A stretch of DNA of 7,151 nt from Burkholderiaceae bacterium (GTDB taxonomy: Bacteria; Pseudomonadota; Gammaproteobacteria; Burkholderiales; Burkholderiaceae). The DNA is taken from the NCBI GenBank assembly GCA_017998575.1, contig JAGOCV010000207.1, positions 1 through 7,151 of the forward strand, written 5' to 3'. The notes beneath the pieces were generated by a model. It was not told the DNA's origin, made no database searches, and worked only from the letters and a program-made list of their open reading frames with translations. Both the position numbers and the translations under genes were made by a program. This document shows positions 5,319 to 7,151 of the stretch, piece after piece. Every line of letters begins with the position of its first letter. The first letter of the stretch is position 1.

Positions 5319-6248
5319 ATGAAGCTCGTTTCATACAAGGCCGAGGGCGCGGTCCGTCTGGGCGCCGTGGTGGGTCAGAAGGTGATCCGCCTCAACGAAT
5401 ACCTGCCGGCGGCCGAGCGCCTGCCCGACGACATGGTGCAGTTCCTGCAGGGCGGCGATGCCAACATGCAGCGCGCACGCGCGGCGGTCGACCGCTACGT
5501 GACCACCGCCGGCAGCGGGCCGGCCATTGACCTGGCCCACGCCGATCTGCAGGCGCCGGTGCCGCGTCCGGGCAAGATCATGATGGGCGGGCGCAACTAC
5601 CTGCGCCACCTCGACGAACTGCGCGAGGAGGGCAAGGCCCGGCAGGAGAAGATCGTCACGCCGCCCATGCCGCACATCTTCGCCAAGTTCGCCGAAGCGG
5701 TGACCGGCCCGGGCAAGCCGGTGGTCTATCCGCCCATCGTGCGGCAGATGGATCTGGAAGGCGAACTCACGGCCGTCATCGGCAAGCGCGCCTACTTCGT
5801 CGACGAGGCCGACGCGCTCGACTACGTGGCCGGCTACACGATCATGAACGACGTCTCGGCGCGCTGCCTGCAGGCCCAGGGGCTGCTGCTGATCTCCAAG
5901 GGCTTCGAGACCTTCTGCCCCATGGGTCCGTGGATGGTCACGCGCGACGAGATCGCCGATCCGCAGAACCTTTCGGTGCGCACCTACATCAACGAGCGCG
6001 AGGTGTGCCATGCCCACACGTCGGAGATGCTGTTCACCGTGCGCCAGTTCATCGCCCAGCTCTCGCGCGTGTTCCCGCTGGAGCCTGGCGACGTGCTGTC
6101 CACCGGCTCGCCGCCCGGCCCGGGCATGTACCACAACCCGCCGCTGCTGGCCAATGTGGGCGATGTGATGCGCGTGGAGATCGAGGGCATCGGCACGCTC
6201 TCCAACCCCGTGATCGCCGACAACCGCGGCCCGGCCGCTGCGCGCTGA
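5319..6248 (+). CDS. Fumarylacetoacetate hydrolase (FAH) family protein
   Basis: A 309-residue cytoplasmic enzyme of the FAH superfamily, which hydrolyses, hydrates or decarboxylates 2-oxo and beta-diketo acids with a divalent metal. Residues 1-75 form the small N-terminal domain and about 85-300 the catalytic fold. Visible motifs are GGRNYLRHLDE at 90-100 (His97 and Glu100, fitting the family NYxxHxxE), the metal ligands Glu147 and Glu149 in LEGELTAVIGK with Asp178 in YTIMNDVSAR, SKGFETFCPMGPW at 193-205 with Lys194, and the turn PGDVLSTGSPPGPG at 256-269. All expected catalytic positions are present. The divergent LysR gene and the downstream Bug receptor suggest a role in breaking down an imported aromatic or carboxylic acid. 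The family contains fumarylpyruvate, acylpyruvate and homoprotocatechuate-pathway enzymes, among others, and I cannot choose among these reactions from sequence. Confidence 0.93.
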   Translation: MKLVSYKAEGAVRLGAVVGQKVIRLNEYLPAAERLPDDMVQFLQGGDANMQRARAAVDRYVTTAGSGPAIDLAHADLQAPVPRPGKIMMGGRNYLRHLDELREEGKARQEKIVTPPMPHIFAKFAEAVTGPGKPVVYPPIVRQMDLEGELTAVIGKRAYFVDEADALDYVAGYTIMNDVSARCLQAQGLLLISKGFETFCPMGPWMVTRDEIADPQNLSVRTYINEREVCHAHTSEMLFTVRQFIAQLSRVFPLEPGDVLSTGSPPGPGMYHNPPLLANVGDVMRVEIEGIGTLSNPVIADNRGPAAAR

Positions 6249-6322
6249 GAACCGAAGGTATCGACCGAGCGGACGACAGATCCGCCGTTGCTGTGCAAGA
6301 GACAACACACACGGAGACAAAC
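6249..6322 (+). other. Short intergenic leader of the Bug gene
   Basis: Seventy-four bases separate the FAH-family stop from the Bug start. A weak hairpin, GCGGA (6269-6273) with TCCGC (6281-6285), has a 7-base loop and no T-run, so read-through into the Bug gene is expected. From 6297 the leader is rich in A and C, including ACAACACACA, and GGAG at 6313-6316 lies 6 bases before the ATG. Confidence 0.5.
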
Positions 6323-7151
6323 ATGAACCGCATCCTTTCGCTGTTCGGCGCGTGCCTGCTGGCCGCGTCGGCATCGGGCACCGCGCTGGCCCAGGCCAGC
6401 GCGGCCGCCTATCCAAGCAAGACCATCACGCTGATCGTGCCCTTCGCGGCCGGCGGCAGTACCGACACCATCGGCCGCGTGATCGGCGAGAAGCTCTCGA
6501 CGCGGCTGAAGCAGACCGTGATCGTGGAGAACCGGCCCGGCAGCGGCTCCACGCTGGGCTCGGGCCTGGTGGCCAAGGCCGCGCCGGATGGCTACACCTT
6601 GCTCGTCAACACCATCTCGCTGGCCATCAACGCCAGCCTGCAGCCGCGCGCGGGTTTCGACGCGGTGAAAGACCTGCAGCCCATCACGCAGATCTCGTCG
6701 CTGCCGCTGGTGCTGGTGATTCATCCCGGCGTGCCCGCGAAGAACCTGCAGGAGTTCATCGCGCTGGCACGCAGCCAGCCGGGCAAGCTCAACTACGCTT
6801 CGTCGGGCAACGGCACCTCGCCGCACCTGGCGGGCGAGATGTTCAAGACCATGGCCAAGGTGGAGATGGTGCACGTGCCCTACAAGGGCAATGCCCCGGC
6901 GGTGAACGACCTGCTGGCCGGCCACGTGCAGGCGCACTTCGGCCTGCTGCCCGCCATGCTGCCCCACATCAAGACCGGCAAGCTGCGCGCCATCGCCGTG
7001 ACCACCGAGACACGGGCGCCCTCGCTGCCCGACGTGCCCACCGTGGCCGAGGCGGGCCTGCCGGGCTACGAGATCAACTCGTGGCAGGGCCTGTTCGCGC
7101 CCGCGAAGACGCCGCCCGACGTGGTGCGCAAGCTCAGCGACACGCTGGTGG
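6323..7151 (+). CDS. Bug-family tripartite tricarboxylate transporter substrate-binding protein (3' end cut off)
   Basis: A periplasmic receptor of the Bug/TctC family, which binds small carboxylates and related solutes for TctAB-type secondary uptake or for sensing. The visible 276 residues are open to the window edge; the family is usually about 320-330 residues, so roughly 50 are missing. The N-terminus MNRILSLFGACLLAASASGTALA is a Sec signal peptide with likely cleavage after Ala23. The mature protein shows the family hallmarks YPSKTITLIVPFAAGGSTD at 30-48, VENRPGSGS at 68-76, APDGYTLL at 87-94, HVPYKGNAPAVNDLLAGHVQ at 184-203 and SLPDVPTVAEAGLPGYE at 234-250. The ATG at 6323 follows GGAG at 6313-6316. 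No TctA or TctB membrane genes are seen in the window. It is probably co-transcribed with the FAH-family gene, whose substrate pathway it may feed. The ligand is unknown. Confidence 0.95.
   Translation, partial: MNRILSLFGACLLAASASGTALAQASAAAYPSKTITLIVPFAAGGSTDTIGRVIGEKLSTRLKQTVIVENRPGSGSTLGSGLVAKAAPDGYTLLVNTISLAINASLQPRAGFDAVKDLQPITQISSLPLVLVIHPGVPAKNLQEFIALARSQPGKLNYASSGNGTSPHLAGEMFKTMAKVEMVHVPYKGNAPAVNDLLAGHVQAHFGLLPAMLPHIKTGKLRAIAVTTETRAPSLPDVPTVAEAGLPGYEINSWQGLFAPAKTPPDVVRKLSDTLV

Noticed and set aside
6269..6285. Inverted repeat between the FAH-family and Bug genes as a terminator
   Set aside because: The stem is only 5 bp with a 7-base loop and no T-run, so termination is unlikely.
6323..6360. 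Cys11 of the Bug protein as a lipoprotein attachment site
   Set aside because: The residues before it (Leu-Phe-Gly-Ala) do not fit a lipobox, and a normal signal peptidase I site (Ala-Leu-Ala) follows at 21-23.
5331..6416. Long minus-strand frame opposite the FAH-family gene
   Set aside because: It is a His/Arg/Gly-rich translation without recognisable motifs, antisense to an intact enzyme with all catalytic residues.

Overview
The window is a stretch of very GC-rich, gene-dense bacterial chromosome. The GC-biased codon use, the Bug-type (tripartite tricarboxylate) solute receptor, the GcvA-type LysR regulator next to a small catabolic gene, and the style of the endonuclease III and TerB-type proteins point to Burkholderiales, probably Comamonadaceae. 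That placement rests on recalled family resemblance, not on a search. I see no rRNA, tRNA, CRISPR array, insertion sequence or integration site.

Layout. (1) 1-2503, plus strand: the end of a cobalamin operon. It holds the C-terminal part of an ABC importer ATPase (BtuD/FecE type), cobyric acid synthase cobQ joined to it by an ATGA overlap, a 32-codon ORF of unknown status, and an alpha-ribazole phosphatase (cobC) joined to that ORF by a second ATGA overlap. Together they suggest corrinoid uptake plus late adenosylcobalamin assembly. The cobU, cobT and cobS genes that often sit in such clusters are not in the gap between cobQ and cobC. (2) 2504-3603, plus strand: a GC-rich gap with a strong hairpin, then a 335-aa protein with a TerB-like N-terminal domain, an Ala/Pro linker and a DUF697-like, glycine-rich hydrophobic C-terminal domain. 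(3) 3625-5177, minus strand: a GcvA-type LysR regulator followed by endonuclease III (nth), overlapping by ATGA. (4) 5178-5318: a divergent regulatory region that is AT-richer than its surroundings, with a 10-bp direct repeat at 53-bp spacing, a T-N11-A dyad and a leader hairpin. (5) 5319-7151, plus strand: a fumarylacetoacetate hydrolase family enzyme, then a Bug-family periplasmic binding protein cut off by the window end.

How the genes work together. The plus-strand block at the left is cofactor salvage and synthesis. The right-hand block looks like a small catabolic unit: a divergently transcribed LysR protein probably senses a carboxylate, the Bug protein captures it in the periplasm, and the FAH-family enzyme acts on a 2-oxo acid or diketo acid derived from it. 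The nth gene seems to be carried passively behind lysR. I found no convincing evidence of a previously undescribed system. The most useful leads are the cobQ-cobC gap ORF, the architecture of the lysR-FAH intergenic region, and the unexplained TerB/DUF697 protein with its upstream hairpin.
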